Below, in pieces: positions 17,907 to 27,546 of a stretch of DNA of 64,000 bases. Origin of the DNA: Avibacterium volantium (GTDB lineage: Bacteria > Pseudomonadota > Gammaproteobacteria > Enterobacterales > Pasteurellaceae); the NCBI RefSeq assembly GCF_900635775.1, contig NZ_LR134167.1, positions 1,831,001-1,895,000 of the forward strand. The letters run 5' to 3'. Both the position numbers and the translations under genes were made by a program. Numbering within the stretch: position 1 is the first letter of the stretch; each line of letters opens with the position of its first letter. The notes below the pieces were generated by a model. The model did not search any database, was not told the origin of the DNA, and worked only from the letters and a program-made list of their open reading frames with translations.

Positions 17907-18066
17907 TTACTTTTCTCCAATAAAATTTATGTTATGCCTATGCTATATAACTTGTTTTCTATTTGCGATAAATAGTATACCTACAATGGCTTTATCTATC
18001 TATTACTATTTAGCAAAAATAAAAAGAGAGTCCTCGCCCATCTCTCCAAAAAACTAAGCCTTAGGA

Positions 18067-18266
18067 AGTAAAATATTGAGCTCTGTATTGCACTGGACTC
18101 AAGTTGTTTAATGCTGGTTTAATCCGTAGCTCGTTATAATAGCGAATATATTTGTGCAGAGTCATCCCTAGCCCCGCGACATTAGCAAAGCGATTCGGGT
18201 AAAACATTCCGGCTTTACAATGGTAAAAAACACTCTATCCCCGTATAATCATAGCTATTTGCTTTA
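18067..18266 (-). pseudogene. Remnant of an IS3-family (IS150-group) transposase C terminus
   Basis: Reading the - strand from about 18260, one frame gives ANSYDYTGIECF, resembling the GNCYDNAVIESFF core of IS150-group OrfB. After a frame change, CKAGMFYPNRFANV and HKYIRYYNELRIKPAL then NNLSPVQYRAQYFTS lead to a stop at 18067. Only about 65 codons remain, with at least one frameshift and no 5' part, orfA or recognisable inverted repeats. It marks the left side of the accessory island at 17907-22990. Confidence 0.75.
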
Positions 18267-18277
18267 CTATTCACTCT

Positions 18278-18475
18278 CTAAATTACCTTTAATAAGCCTT
18301 TTTCATCCACCAATATTTCATGCCATGTAGCTAGTTGATAAAGATAGCCTTGGCCACTTTCAATTTTGTCTGCAAAAATTTCACTGCTCTCTTGAGCTAC
18401 ATAATAGTTAATCACCTCACTAATTTTTAGATAAAACAAGCCGAATGAATTAGGAGCATTTCCAGTAAATTTGTG
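18278..18475 (-). other. Unassigned open remnant, 65 codons, no ATG
   Basis: Between two stops on the - strand lies an open frame ending YLYQLATWHEILVDEKGLLK VI. It has no ATG; only GTG or TTG could start it. I do not recognise the product. It lies between the IS3-family remnant and the large island gene and is most simply the 3' end of a disrupted gene. The rest of the 17907-18559 gap shows nothing else. Confidence 0.3.
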
Positions 18476-18559
18476 TTAGAACGGACTGTTAATTCAAGCA
18501 CAAAAAAATTATCTTCATTTTATTACCCCCCCTGATAGTTTAATAGAGCACCTTAATTT

Positions 18560-21500
18560 TTAAGATTCATTATAGTATTTCAGCAAATCTTTTTCATTAC
18601 TTGAACCATAATCGGTCAACTTGTATCTTAAGCTAAGGTTCAATAATAACTCTTGAAACTCTATTAAACTAACCTGAATTGACTCTGACATTCTGTATTT
18701 TAATATTCTATTGAAGATTGCTAATATCCATAAACTCACTTTAAATGCATTAATATATAAAGAGTAATTAATGGATCTTGATAACGGCTTTCTAATGACT
18801 CTTACGACTAAATTTATAATTTTCTTAAATCTAGACAAAATAATCTTCTGCTCTGTTTCTGATAGTTTTAAGAATAAATAGACAACTTCATCAGAAAACT
18901 TTCCTTCGGTCATTTCTCTAAAATCAACATAACCATCCCTATCTTTTATAGTTTTATTCCAATAACCTTCCAAATCTTTAAGCCAGACATCCATTATTTG
19001 ATAATATGTAATCAGTTTATATTCAATCATGGGCTCTAATATACTTTTCAGAACCCAACAATATTCATGATATAGTTTTCCCAACCTTCCTCGTAAGATA
19101 TTTAAAATTTCTTCAAACCGCTCTTTATTAATTGAACTCTTATTCAAACTTTCTATAAATTTAGATAAAAATAAGGAATGAAACTTACCTTGTCTAAAAA
19201 CTGATTCTCTAATAAACCATAGCAATATTTTAGGCTTATCAATTGTAGGATGTTCATATATGATTTGACAAACTTGCCTCTCATCAATCTTATTATCAGA
19301 AAAGAGAGAGAAAATCTTCATAATCCCTATCCATTGAAGAAAGTGGTGCTGGCTTTTAAAAAGAGTAATCCAATTATCCAAACAATCAAAGTCCATAGAG
19401 ATATATCTTAGTGCATCTGTAATTAATGCTCTTTGCCTACAATTTTTATAGTTAAATTGTAGTAATTGATTTTCTAACCATCCAATTAATGTTTTAGAAG
19501 AAAGACACCAAAGTATTTTTATAGCAAAATAATCAGCATAAGAAATCTCATTAGGCTCATATTGAAAGACTCGTTCAGGATGCTCATTACAAATGAGTTT
19601 TTCGAAACTTATATCTAAATATCTCTTTAAATCTAGTACAGTATTCTTATCTCTCAAACTCAAAGCATTTTTTCTTGCTGGATTTAAGTAGACTAATAAT
19701 TTATCAACCAATGTTGATGAAATATTTCTCGATCCAACATCATACCAATATCCCCCTCCAGGAATATGAGCCAATAAAGTTCCAAAAGCATCCCACTCCT
19801 CAATGAAATTCTCCGATGAAAAAGGGTCACTAAAGAATATTGAAGGTATATCAGTATATTTTTCCCTATAATCTGTGAATTCTAATTCAACCTCTGATAA
19901 ATGTTTCTGTAACACATCGCCAGATAAGTTTTCTAATTCTGATTTATTCCACCATTTTGCTAAAACCCAGCCTAATTTTGAAAATTGATATGGGGATAGA
20001 GTATCAAATAATTTCCTTTCGTATCTACTTTTTGGTTGATAAGTTGTTGAATCAAAAATAGCTATGTCACTAGTTATCTCCTGAGCTTGTATTAATTCAT
20101 CAACATAAGAAAAAATAGGATATAACACATCTAATGGAATTTCTGTAACTAATAATGGATTATTCTCATTAGCACGTTGTATTGAATTTGATAGATGATA
20201 ACCAGCCAAAGGTAGGCCATTTTTTTCACGAATTAGAATCATCCGATCATGTAATTTTTCAAGCCCTAAAACTTTTAATCTTACACAGCCTACTGTTTCA
20301 GCCCAACTCTCACATTGTTTTACTAAATGAGTAATTCTATCTTGTCCTTCTTTGGTTTGAGATGTAAAAACAATGTAATTTCCATCTGAAAAACCTAGCC
20401 TATTTAGTAAATCAATTCCTACATTTTCCATAAATGGATCAAACCAAGCAATTTGAGCATTAGGATATTTTTCAAATACCTTCTTTAACCAAGCGACTAA
20501 TTCAAGGCGACTTTCCCCATAAAATGATAATTTCGGAAAGAAATGGGAGTTAGATGAGATAGGCAGTATTTTTTCTAAGTAATTTTTTATCTCAATATTA
20601 GCATCAAACCACGGATCTTTATGATCATTATTAACTGAAAATTCAGAACGATGATAATTTAGTCTCTCTATAGAAGTAAATTCTTTTACTTTGTGAAGCG
20701 ATGACTTAGGTACCCCTTGCTCTAGCCAAGGATCATTTGTAGAGTTTGAAATATTTGAGATAAAATTGCTTTGGAAGTGCATGCTCCGCACAAAGAGTTG
20801 CCCCTCTTGAACCAAAAGAGTACATCTAGAGCCATCTTTCTCAAATATTTCAAGTATATAAGAATTAAATATATCATTACTAGAACTATCTATTTCAAAC
20901 TCTAATTGATAAGGATACTCAGAAATTGTAAATTCTTTTATTGAGGCAGATAATAAACTATCTCCACTAAACGTTTTTAATATAGCCAATAAAGGCTTAT
21001 CAGATAATTTTTCATAAATCTTTAATGTATTCTTTTCTTTTAATTCTAAATAAAATTTCTTTTTTTCTTGGTTATTAATGCTTGGAGATAATAAAAACTC
21101 AAGATCTCCTAACCGCCATGAATCTATACCTGCAATGTCAATATCTTCATTTGCTAGCTTTTCATTAATCATCTTTAATACTTGTTTAGTAATTGAACTA
21201 TCCAATGTATTCCAGAAATTGGTTTTATTAGGCAAGCTAATAGCTGCACTATTACAGCTGACCTCTGAACTTGGGCTTACTTTGGTAGTATCCCAAACAT
21301 AGTTTTTCCTTGGTGGAAGATGCATCACAGGCCTAATACAGCAAGGAAAAGATAATTTCAATAAGCGTAAAATAGGTTCTAATTTTTTGTCTATAGTAGC
21401 TTCAATTTTAACTGAAATATCTAAAAATGACTGTTCCTGAAGCAATCCTTTTACTAAAATAGTCAATTTCTCCGCTGATGTCAGAAGCTGGATAAAAATA

Positions 21501-21751
21501 ATCCTTGCTTTAATACCCTTGATAGATATAGGTTTGTTATGCTTTGATAGATCTGATTTCCACCGATTATCTTGGTGATCATAAGAAAGAACTCTCCCAT
21601 ATAACCATTGATAGCTTATGCTATGAGGTTCTTCTAACTCTAACACCCAGCCTTGAAAACAAACAGCTTCATTATTTCCATGGAAAAGCTTATCCAGCCT
21701 TTTATCATTAAGAATTTTTTGTATAAATTCATTTTGTATTGATACCATCAT
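18560..21751 (-). CDS. Large uncharacterised protein with PLD-like HDR motif (VPA1262-family-like), candidate defence protein
   Basis: 1063 residues, no signal peptide or membrane segments. ATG 21751 has GAGGGA 6 bases upstream. Residues 410-540 look like one phospholipase D/TIR-adjacent-type half domain: strands ELVAWLKKVFEK, AQIAWFDPFM and YIVFTSQTKEG, then VLGLEKLHDRMILIRE with HDR at 501-503, followed by AGYHLSNSIQRANENN, where PLD proteins have the GSxN segment. The N-terminal 330 residues are beta-rich and the C-terminal 500 are mostly helical, possibly a repeat scaffold. Overall layout and length recall proteins called VPA1262 family (from memory; function not established). It is strongly AT-rich, lies alone between two IS remnants, and so was probably acquired by transfer. 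A role in phage or plasmid defence is inference. Confidence 0.6.
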   Translation of the reverse strand: MMVSIQNEFIQKILNDKRLDKLFHGNNEAVCFQGWVLELEEPHSISYQWLYGRVLSYDHQDNRWKSDLSKHNKPISIKGIKARIIFIQLLTSAEKLTILVKGLLQEQSFLDISVKIEATIDKKLEPILRLLKLSFPCCIRPVMHLPPRKNYVWDTTKVSPSSEVSCNSAAISLPNKTNFWNTLDSSITKQVLKMINEKLANEDIDIAGIDSWRLGDLEFLLSPSINNQEKKKFYLELKEKNTLKIYEKLSDKPLLAILKTFSGDSLLSASIKEFTISEYPYQLEFEIDSSSNDIFNSYILEIFEKDGSRCTLLVQEGQLFVRSMHFQSNFISNISNSTNDPWLEQGVPKSSLHKVKEFTSIERLNYHRSEFSVNNDHKDPWFDANIEIKNYLEKILPISSNSHFFPKLSFYGESRLELVAWLKKVFEKYPNAQIAWFDPFMENVGIDLLNRLGFSDGNYIVFTSQTKEGQDRITHLVKQCESWAETVGCVRLKVLGLEKLHDRMILIREKNGLPLAGYHLSNSIQRANENNPLLVTEIPLDVLYPIFSYVDELIQAQEITSDIAIFDSTTYQPKSRYERKLFDTLSPYQFSKLGWVLAKWWNKSELENLSGDVLQKHLSEVELEFTDYREKYTDIPSIFFSDPFSSENFIEEWDAFGTLLAHIPGGGYWYDVGSRNISSTLVDKLLVYLNPARKNALSLRDKNTVLDLKRYLDISFEKLICNEHPERVFQYEPNEISYADYFAIKILWCLSSKTLIGWLENQLLQFNYKNCRQRALITDALRYISMDFDCLDNWITLFKSQHHFLQWIGIMKIFSLFSDNKIDERQVCQIIYEHPTIDKPKILLWFIRESVFRQGKFHSLFLSKFIESLNKSSINKERFEEILNILRGRLGKLYHEYCWVLKSILEPMIEYKLITYYQIMDVWLKDLEGYWNKTIKDRDGYVDFREMTEGKFSDEVVYLFLKLSETEQKIILSRFKKIINLVVRVIRKPLSRSINYSLYINAFKVSLWILAIFNRILKYRMSESIQVSLIEFQELLLNLSLRYKLTDYGSSNEKDLLKYYNES

Positions 21752-21787
21752 AATTATTCCCTCAACAAAAACTTCCTAATATATTTA

Positions 21788-22476
21788 GGGGCTGTATTAG
21801 ATTAGCAGTTATGTTAGTCTATAAAAATGAAAATAACTCATTGTAAACTCAAGAAATCTATACAGAGAAAACTGCTCAAGTTTTTTGTGTTTGAAGTAAC
21901 AGCCCACTCTTGCGAAAATTTACTAGAAATTCCCCCAATTCAGCAACCTTAGTCTATCACAAAATCAGGGGGGTGATTAGCTACCATTTGGTTCAAGATA
22001 CCAATGACGTTTTTATGGGTAAAGTTGAACTAGATGAAAGCCATTAAAGGAGCTAGGCGCTAAGGATAAAACAGCTGTTTTTGTATGCTGAAACGAGATG
22101 AAAAAGTCTATACCGTTGTCGTTGAAAATACTAAGACAGATACATTACTCCCTGTTATAGAAGCAAAATTATGCCTGATAGTATTGTTTACACCGATTAT
22201 TATCACAGTTACGATTGTACTAGATGTGAGCGAATTTAAGTATTTCAGAATTAATCACTCAACCCACTTTGCCAAAGCAAAAAATCACATTAATGAGATT
22301 GAAAGTTTCTGGAATCAGGCTAAAAGAGAGCTAAGAGAATATAGCGGAATTGATAAGAAATCCTCTCCGGTATTCTTGAAAGAATGCGAATCTCGGTTTA
22401 ACGCTGGAACAGTAAAAGAATCGCTAAAAATGCTGCAATTTTGGTGTAGAATTTAAGGCTTATCGAATACAACCCA
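21788..22476 (+). mobile_element. Degenerate IS1016-like element (IS1595 family)
   Basis: Imperfect terminal inverted repeats GGGCTGTATTAGAT (21789-21802) and the complement of ATCGAATACAACCC (22462-22475) agree at 12 of 14 positions and enclose a broken transposase of the IS1016 type. No clear 8-base target duplication flanks it. It borders the island gene at 18560-21751. Confidence 0.75.
21827..22456 (+). pseudogene. IS1016-like transposase, multiply disrupted
   Basis: The start KITHCKLKKSIQRKLLKFF with FEVTAHSCENLL matches the N terminus of Haemophilus IS1016 transposase. After a stop and frameshifts, VELDESH, then LKRDEKVYTVVVENTKTDTL, NHINEIESFWNQAKRELREY and PVFLKECESRFNAGT restore the C-terminal half. 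The DDE-type domain is interrupted between them, so the element cannot move by itself. The longest intact stretch is 22085-22456 (123 codons). Confidence 0.85.
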
Positions 22477-22483
22477 TTATTTC

Positions 22484-22870
22484 TTATCTTAATTGTTTTC
22501 TTCTTACTGCACATTCTAATTTATGAGTATATAAAAACAATTTTTTCATTTCATTAATAATTATAGGAAAGCCTATAATAGTGATAAACGCCATATATAC
22601 TTTAGCCTCAAAATACTCTCCAACACTAAAATGTTCTTTAAGGAAAAATATTTTCATCTCATCTAAACTAAATGAAAGCAATACAGTGCAGAAAAGTAAA
22701 TTAATAATAAAAGGGAACGTAATAAGTGCTATAATAAAATATCTACAAGGAAAACTTTCTCTAAGCTTATCTCCCGCATACAATCGAATAAAAGATGTTC
22801 CAGAAAATATGATTGAGTAAACTGATAACATGACTAGCAATCTAAACTTATTGTCCCCATCACTCTCCAT
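22484..22870 (-). CDS. Small hypothetical membrane protein (true start probably further upstream)
   Basis: From ATG 22870 the product has 128 residues with three hydrophobic segments (LLVMLSVYSIIFSGTSF, YFIIALITFPFIINLLFC and VYMAFITIIGFPIIIN) and a basic C terminus. I do not recognise a family. In the same frame the reading continues upstream to TAG 22993-22991 and encodes a further basic segment and a membrane helix (FTIFASVIYYLCIIFLYF). The strong Shine-Dalgarno AGGGGG lies 5 bases before CTG at 22984-22982, so a 166-residue, four-helix protein from a CTG start is plausible. Alternatively the start codon has been lost. It lies next to the IS1016-like remnant in the AT-rich island. Confidence 0.45.
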   Translation of the reverse strand: MESDGDNKFRLLVMLSVYSIIFSGTSFIRLYAGDKLRESFPCRYFIIALITFPFIINLLFCTVLLSFSLDEMKIFFLKEHFSVGEYFEAKVYMAFITIIGFPIIINEMKKLFLYTHKLECAVRRKQLR

Positions 22871-23017
22871 AAAATATAAGAAAATAATACAGAGATAATA
22901 AATAACAGAAGCAAAAATAGTAAATTTAATATCAGATATAAACTTAATAACCTTATATAAATTATTTTTTATATAGTATTTCAGAATTTCCCCCTACATA
23001 CTCTAATTTTGAAAAAA

Positions 23018-23043
23018 AACCGCACTTTCCCAAAAGTGCGGTC
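23018..23043 (-). terminator. Terminator of pntAB formed by facing uptake signal sequences
   Basis: ACCGCACTTT and AAAGTGCGGT face each other with a short loop. Read on the - strand, the stem is followed by TTTTTTTTC, directly after the pntB stop. Confidence 0.8.
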
Positions 23044-23069
23044 AAATTTTAACACATTTTCAGCAATCC

Positions 23070-24521
23070 CTACAACGCCTTCAAAATATCATCAACACGC
23101 TCTTTCGCATCGCCGAAGAGCATTTGGGTGTTTTCTTTGAAGAATAATGGATTTTGTACGCCTGCGTAGCCCACTGCCATTGAGCGTTTGAAGACCACCA
23201 CGTTAGCGGCTTTCCACACTTCTAGTACTGGCATTCCTGCGATTGGGCTGTTTGGATCGTCCATCGCCGCTGGGTTTACAGTGTCGTTTGCACCGATCAC
23301 CAATACGACGTCCGTATCCGCGAAATCATCGTTGATTTCGTCCATTTCTAATACCACGTCATAAGGCACTTTGGCTTCAGCGAGTAACACGTTCATATGC
23401 CCTGGTAAACGCCCAGCCACTGGGTGAATACCAAAACGCACGTTCACGCCACGATCACGCAATTTTTGTGTGATTTCAGCCACCGGATATTGTGCTTGCG
23501 CCACTGCCATTCCGTATCCCGGTGTGATGATTACAGAGCTTGCGTTTTTCAGCATTTCTGCCACTTCTTCGGCTGTCGTTTCACGGTGTTCACCTTGCTC
23601 TTCATCACCACTTGCCACTACATCATTACCAAAACCACCCGCGATAACGCTGATAAATGAACGGTTCATCGCTTTACACATAATGTAAGAGAGGATTGCA
23701 CCTGATGATCCCACCAATGCCCCTGTTACGATCAAGAGATCATTATTCAGCATAAAGCCTGCCGCTGCGGCTGCCCAACCTGAATAAGAGTTCAGCATTG
23801 ACACCACCACTGGCATATCCGCCCCGCCGATTGAGGCAACCAAGTGCCAACCGAAAGCAAGCGCGATGACCGTCATCAATAGCACTGGGAAAATATTTTC
23901 TGGTGAGCTTAAAAACGCAATCATTAATAAGGCAGAAACCACTAACGCTGCTAAATTTAATTTATGGCGATGCGGTAACATTAGCGCTTTAGAGTTAATA
24001 ATGCCGCGTAATTTACCGAATGCGACCACAGATCCTGTAAAGGTTACCGCACCGATAAAGATCCCTAAGAACACTTCCACATTGTGGATTGTGGCAAGGG
24101 TTGCTTGTTCTGCATCAAAGGCAGCTTTCGCATTTTCTAATGCGGCTTTGCTGATAAATGCTGTACCTTCTGGCGCAACAAATTCAGGGGTAACGTGTAA
24201 GCCAAAGCTGTTAAAGCCAACTAACACCGCTGCAAGACCAACAAAGCTATGTAGAATTGCTACAAGTTCTGGCATTTCGGTCATTTCTACTTTTAATGCA
24301 CGTTGGATACCAATCACCGCGCCAATCGCCATAGCGATTAAGATCCAAATTTGCCCTGAAGTTTGTGGGCCAAAAATGGTTGCGATAAGGGCGATGGTCA
24401 TACCCACAATGCCATACCAACAACCTGCTTTAGCAGTTTCGTGTTTAGAAAGCCCTGCTAAGCTCATAATGAAAAGTAATGCCGCTACAATATATGCAGC
24501 CTGTACTAAACCTTCTGACAT
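23070..24521 (-). CDS. pntB: NAD(P)(+) transhydrogenase subunit beta
   Basis: 483 residues, slightly longer than E. coli PntB. About nine membrane helices occupy the first 280 residues (domain II). The C-terminal third is the NADP(H)-binding domain III with [56 protein letters not shown] and [18 protein letters not shown]. With PntA it transfers hydride between NADH and NADP across the inner membrane, driven by protons. It follows pntA after 12 bases with AAGGAGAAAAAGC before the start. Codon use is like the chromosomal core, in contrast to the island upstream. Confidence 0.96.
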   Translation of the reverse strand: MSEGLVQAAYIVAALLFIMSLAGLSKHETAKAGCWYGIVGMTIALIATIFGPQTSGQIWILIAMAIGAVIGIQRALKVEMTEMPELVAILHSFVGLAAVLVGFNSFGLHVTPEFVAPEGTAFISKAALENAKAAFDAEQATLATIHNVEVFLGIFIGAVTFTGSVVAFGKLRGIINSKALMLPHRHKLNLAALVVSALLMIAFLSSPENIFPVLLMTVIALAFGWHLVASIGGADMPVVVSMLNSYSGWAAAAAGFMLNNDLLIVTGALVGSSGAILSYIMCKAMNRSFISVIAGGFGNDVVASGDEEQGEHRETTAEEVAEMLKNASSVIITPGYGMAVAQAQYPVAEITQKLRDRGVNVRFGIHPVAGRLPGHMNVLLAEAKVPYDVVLEMDEINDDFADTDVVLVIGANDTVNPAAMDDPNSPIAGMPVLEVWKAANVVVFKRSMAVGYAGVQNPLFFKENTQMLFGDAKERVDDILKAL

Positions 24522-24533
24522 TGCTTTTTCTCC

Positions 24534-26063
24534 TTAACCTTTTCTAAACATTGCAAGCATACGTTGGGTAACTTTAAAGCCACCAAAGATATTGATACTT
24601 GCCACTAAAATTGCAATAAACGCGAGCAGGCTAATAAAGAAACTGCCTTGGGCAATTTGCAATAATGCGCCCACAATGATGATGCCCGAAATCGCATTAG
24701 TTACCGCCATTAATGGCGTATGCAACGCGTGGCTCACATTCCAAACCACATAGTACCCCACCACACAAGCAAGCACGAATACGGTGAAGTGTGATAAGAA
24801 TGCCGCAGGCATTACTGAGCCTAGCCATAGGAACAACACGCCAATTGCACCCATAATGCCATATTTCACGCGTGGGTCTTGTGGTTTTTCTTCTTTTTTC
24901 TCAACCACCACTTCCACTTTTTGCTGTGGCTGGGCTGAAACTTGAATTGGTGGTGCTGGCCAAGTGATTTCACCCTCACGAATCACAGTTACGCCACGCA
25001 ATACTACATCATCAAAATCAATGTTGATGTTGCCATCTTTCTCTTTGCATAATAATTTGAGCAAGTTCACTAAATTTGTGCCGTAAAGTTGAGAAGATTG
25101 CGTTGGCAAGCGAGCTGGGAAATCCGTATAGCCGATAATTTTCACTTGATTAGGCGTAACGAACACTTCACCCGGTTTGGTATATTCGCAGTTACCGCCT
25201 GTTAATGCGGCTAAATCCACAATCACCGAACCCGGTTTCATTGAATCCACCATTTCTTTGCTGATCAAACGCGGAGCAGGTTTACCTGGGATCGCAGCGG
25301 TGGTAATAATAATGTCCACTTCTTTCGCTTGTGCAGCATAAAGTTCCATTGCACGGCGGTTAAATTCTTCCGACATCACTTTCGCATAGCCATCACCTGA
25401 GCCACCTTCTTCTTCAAAATCAATTTCTAAGAAGTCTGCGCCCATTGATTTCACTTGCTCTTTCACTTCAGGACGAGAGTCAAAGGCACGCACTATCGCC
25501 CCAAGGCTATTTGCTGTACCGATTGCAGCCAAACCAGCTACACCCGCACCAATCACCAACACTTTCGCCGGTGGCACTTTACCCGCTGCAGTAATTTGCC
25601 CCGTGAAGAAGCTACCAAAGGCATTCGCCGCTTCCACCACAGCACGATAACCAGAAATATTCGCCATTGACGAAAGGGCATCTAACGCTTGCGCACGTGA
25701 AATACGCGGCACCGCGTCCATTGCTAACACATTGATTTTCTTAGCTGATAATTTTTGCATTAAGGCTTCATTTTGGGCTGGCCAAATAAAGCTGATCAGG
25801 GTTGCCCCTTCTTTAATTAACGCAATTTCCTCATCAGTTGGCGGATTCACTTTCATAATCACATCGGTATTCCAAACCTCTTGTGCTGTGCCGATTTTCG
25901 CGCCTGCATTAATAAATGCCTGATCTTCAAAACTTGCTTTAAAACCTGCATCGTGTTCAACTAGCACTTCAAAGCCAAGCTTTAAAATTTGCTGAACAGT
26001 CTTTGGCGTTGCCGCCACACGGGTTTCATTATCAAGCAGTTCTTTAGGTACACCAATTAACAT
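24534..26063 (-). CDS. pntA: NAD(P)(+) transhydrogenase subunit alpha
   Basis: 509 residues, matching E. coli PntA. The alanine-dehydrogenase-like NAD-binding domain I includes [40 protein letters not shown] (169-188 region), [15 protein letters not shown] and [16 protein letters not shown] Glu/Lys-rich linker is followed by four C-terminal membrane helices. It starts at ATG 26063 with AAGGAAAC before it and is the first gene of pntAB. The 300-base gap upstream (26064-26368) must hold the pnt promoter and, further right, the iron-regulated promoter; nothing else is seen there. Confidence 0.96.
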   Translation of the reverse strand: MLIGVPKELLDNETRVAATPKTVQQILKLGFEVLVEHDAGFKASFEDQAFINAGAKIGTAQEVWNTDVIMKVNPPTDEEIALIKEGATLISFIWPAQNEALMQKLSAKKINVLAMDAVPRISRAQALDALSSMANISGYRAVVEAANAFGSFFTGQITAAGKVPPAKVLVIGAGVAGLAAIGTANSLGAIVRAFDSRPEVKEQVKSMGADFLEIDFEEEGGSGDGYAKVMSEEFNRRAMELYAAQAKEVDIIITTAAIPGKPAPRLISKEMVDSMKPGSVIVDLAALTGGNCEYTKPGEVFVTPNQVKIIGYTDFPARLPTQSSQLYGTNLVNLLKLLCKEKDGNINIDFDDVVLRGVTVIREGEITWPAPPIQVSAQPQQKVEVVVEKKEEKPQDPRVKYGIMGAIGVLFLWLGSVMPAAFLSHFTVFVLACVVGYYVVWNVSHALHTPLMAVTNAISGIIIVGALLQIAQGSFFISLLAFIAILVASINIFGGFKVTQRMLAMFRKG

Positions 26064-26368
26064 AATGTTTCCTTCAAATTGGTTGATGATAAAATCTGGA
26101 AAACCACGCTTTCCAGCCCATAAATGACAATAGTCAAAACCGCCCTAACTGTACCACTTATTCTAGATAACATACAAAAAGATTTTACATATTGCATCGA
26201 AAAAATTTACCGATAAATCACTCCACTATTTAGATTCATCGTGTTACTTAAGGGTAACGATGGATAATGTTTTGATGCAATTTTTACCGAAGTTCTATTT
26301 CCAAGCAGGAATCCACAAGCCAAGTTCAGCCCTTTATCGATCTTATGCTTGATAAGTAGTCTCATTTA

Positions 26369-26401
26369 TTGACATTAAAAATAATAATAATTATCATTAA
26401 T
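26369..26401 (+). promoter_or_regulatory. Promoter with overlapping Fur box for the siderophore operon
   Basis: TTGACA (26369-26374), a 17-base spacer and TATCAT (26392-26397) form a near-consensus promoter. AATAATAATTATCATTAAT (26383-26401) agrees with the 19-base Fur consensus at 14 positions and covers the -10 box, so Fur-iron would block RNA polymerase. Confidence 0.72.
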
Positions 26402-26425
26402 AAAAAATATTGTATGGAATATCAA

Positions 26426-27526
26426 ATGACAAGAACGCAGATTGCCAATGTCGATGAAAAATTAGACATAATAGACCATTTAAATCAGGATCATTCTGAT
26501 GAATTATTAGTTATTGCAAATTACTATAGCCAGAATTCAAATTATACAAAAGCTCGTATTGCTGATATTTTTGAGGAAGGGGTGATTATTGATCTTTTTC
26601 ATATTGATCAGGGACAATCGCAGCTTTATATACCATTCAAAATTAAAGGCTCTCTTGAAGAAAAAATTCTCTATCTCGCGTATTACGCTCTAACCAAGCT
26701 GGGAGAAAATCTCAAACGTAACAAACGGCAATTCTTTACCGTAAAGGGGAAATCAAGACCTTCCAAAAATATTATGCGCATTATTATCAATGGAACAACC
26801 CCCTTCCCAGAGTATTATGCCGCCTACACCTATGGTTTTGTATTAAAACAAATCAATCGTCCTAAAGAAATTCATTCCGATAAGAAGAAAAAAGGATTTT
26901 TTATGCGAGGAATGGATCATTTGTTTATCTGGCTATTACGTATCTTAAATTCTAAAAACAGAATGAAGCTCATCAAGCACATAAATAGAGATATACGTTT
27001 ATATACCTTACGCTCCTCTACCAAAAATGATGAGGGTCAATATACCCAAGGAGCTATCGATATTTATTTACATGGCGATACGCCAGGTAGACGCTGGGTT
27101 GAACAGCTTAAAGAGGGAGATATCATTTTTAGTCGCTCAAAGCTACCAGATAAACACCCGCATTTACGTTCTGGAAAAAACGTGTTGATCGGTGATGAAA
27201 CTGCCTATCCAGCATTAGCCGGTATTCTAGAGTTATGGAACAATCCAACCCCACCCGTTGTGTTAATTTTAATGAATCATCCTGAAGAAAAGGCTTATTT
27301 TAAAGATGTACCAATGCCTGAAGGAACAGAATTGCACTATTTAATTTATGCCGAGAAAAAACAATCTGAATTAGTCATTGAAGAGCTAAAAAAGTTGAGC
27401 GATTTCACGGGGGCTTGGGGAGGATTAGAACGGCGTGAAGCACAAAAAGTGCGGCATTATATTCGCCATATTTTTTCTATTGATGGAACGAAGAATCACA
27501 TTAAAGGGTATTGGGAAATAAAATAG
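26426..27526 (+). CDS. Siderophore-interacting protein (ferric-siderophore reductase) with N-terminal DUF2470-like domain
   Basis: 366 residues from ATG 26426 (GGAA 6 bases upstream, suited to the promoter at 26369-26397); ATG 26414 would add four residues but has no ribosome site. The first 100 residues, with IIDHLNQDHSDELLVIANYY, resemble DUF2470, the domain of HugZ-like haem proteins. The rest is a ViuB/SIP domain: RLYTLRSS is the flavin-binding arginine/tyrosine motif, GAIDIYLHGDTPGRRWVEQL the isoalloxazine/phosphate segment, and VLIGDETAYPALAGILEL the pyridine-nucleotide domain. It probably reduces iron in imported siderophores in the cytoplasm. It is the first gene of an iron operon; the receptor gene starts 20 bases after its stop. 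Confidence 0.85.
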   Translation: MTRTQIANVDEKLDIIDHLNQDHSDELLVIANYYSQNSNYTKARIADIFEEGVIIDLFHIDQGQSQLYIPFKIKGSLEEKILYLAYYALTKLGENLKRNKRQFFTVKGKSRPSKNIMRIIINGTTPFPEYYAAYTYGFVLKQINRPKEIHSDKKKKGFFMRGMDHLFIWLLRILNSKNRMKLIKHINRDIRLYTLRSSTKNDEGQYTQGAIDIYLHGDTPGRRWVEQLKEGDIIFSRSKLPDKHPHLRSGKNVLIGDETAYPALAGILELWNNPTPPVVLILMNHPEEKAYFKDVPMPEGTELHYLIYAEKKQSELVIEELKKLSDFTGAWGGLERREAQKVRHYIRHIFSIDGTKNHIKGYWEIK

Positions 27527-27546
27527 TATCAGTGAAGGAGAAAAAC

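Noticed and set aside
17907..18060. JUMPstart/ops element upstream of the glycan operon
   Set aside because: Looked for GGCGGTAG-type sequence on either strand before wbpB and before the dehydratase gene; none found.
21788..22476. Active IS1016 element able to mobilise the island gene
   Set aside because: The transposase has an early stop and several frameshifts, and no target duplication is evident.
22581..22820. 79-codon + strand frame in the island
   Set aside because: Antisense to the membrane protein; low complexity and no start signal.
23866..24537. 223-codon open frame on the + strand
   Set aside because: It is the antisense of pntB; the - strand frame is an unambiguous full-length PntB.
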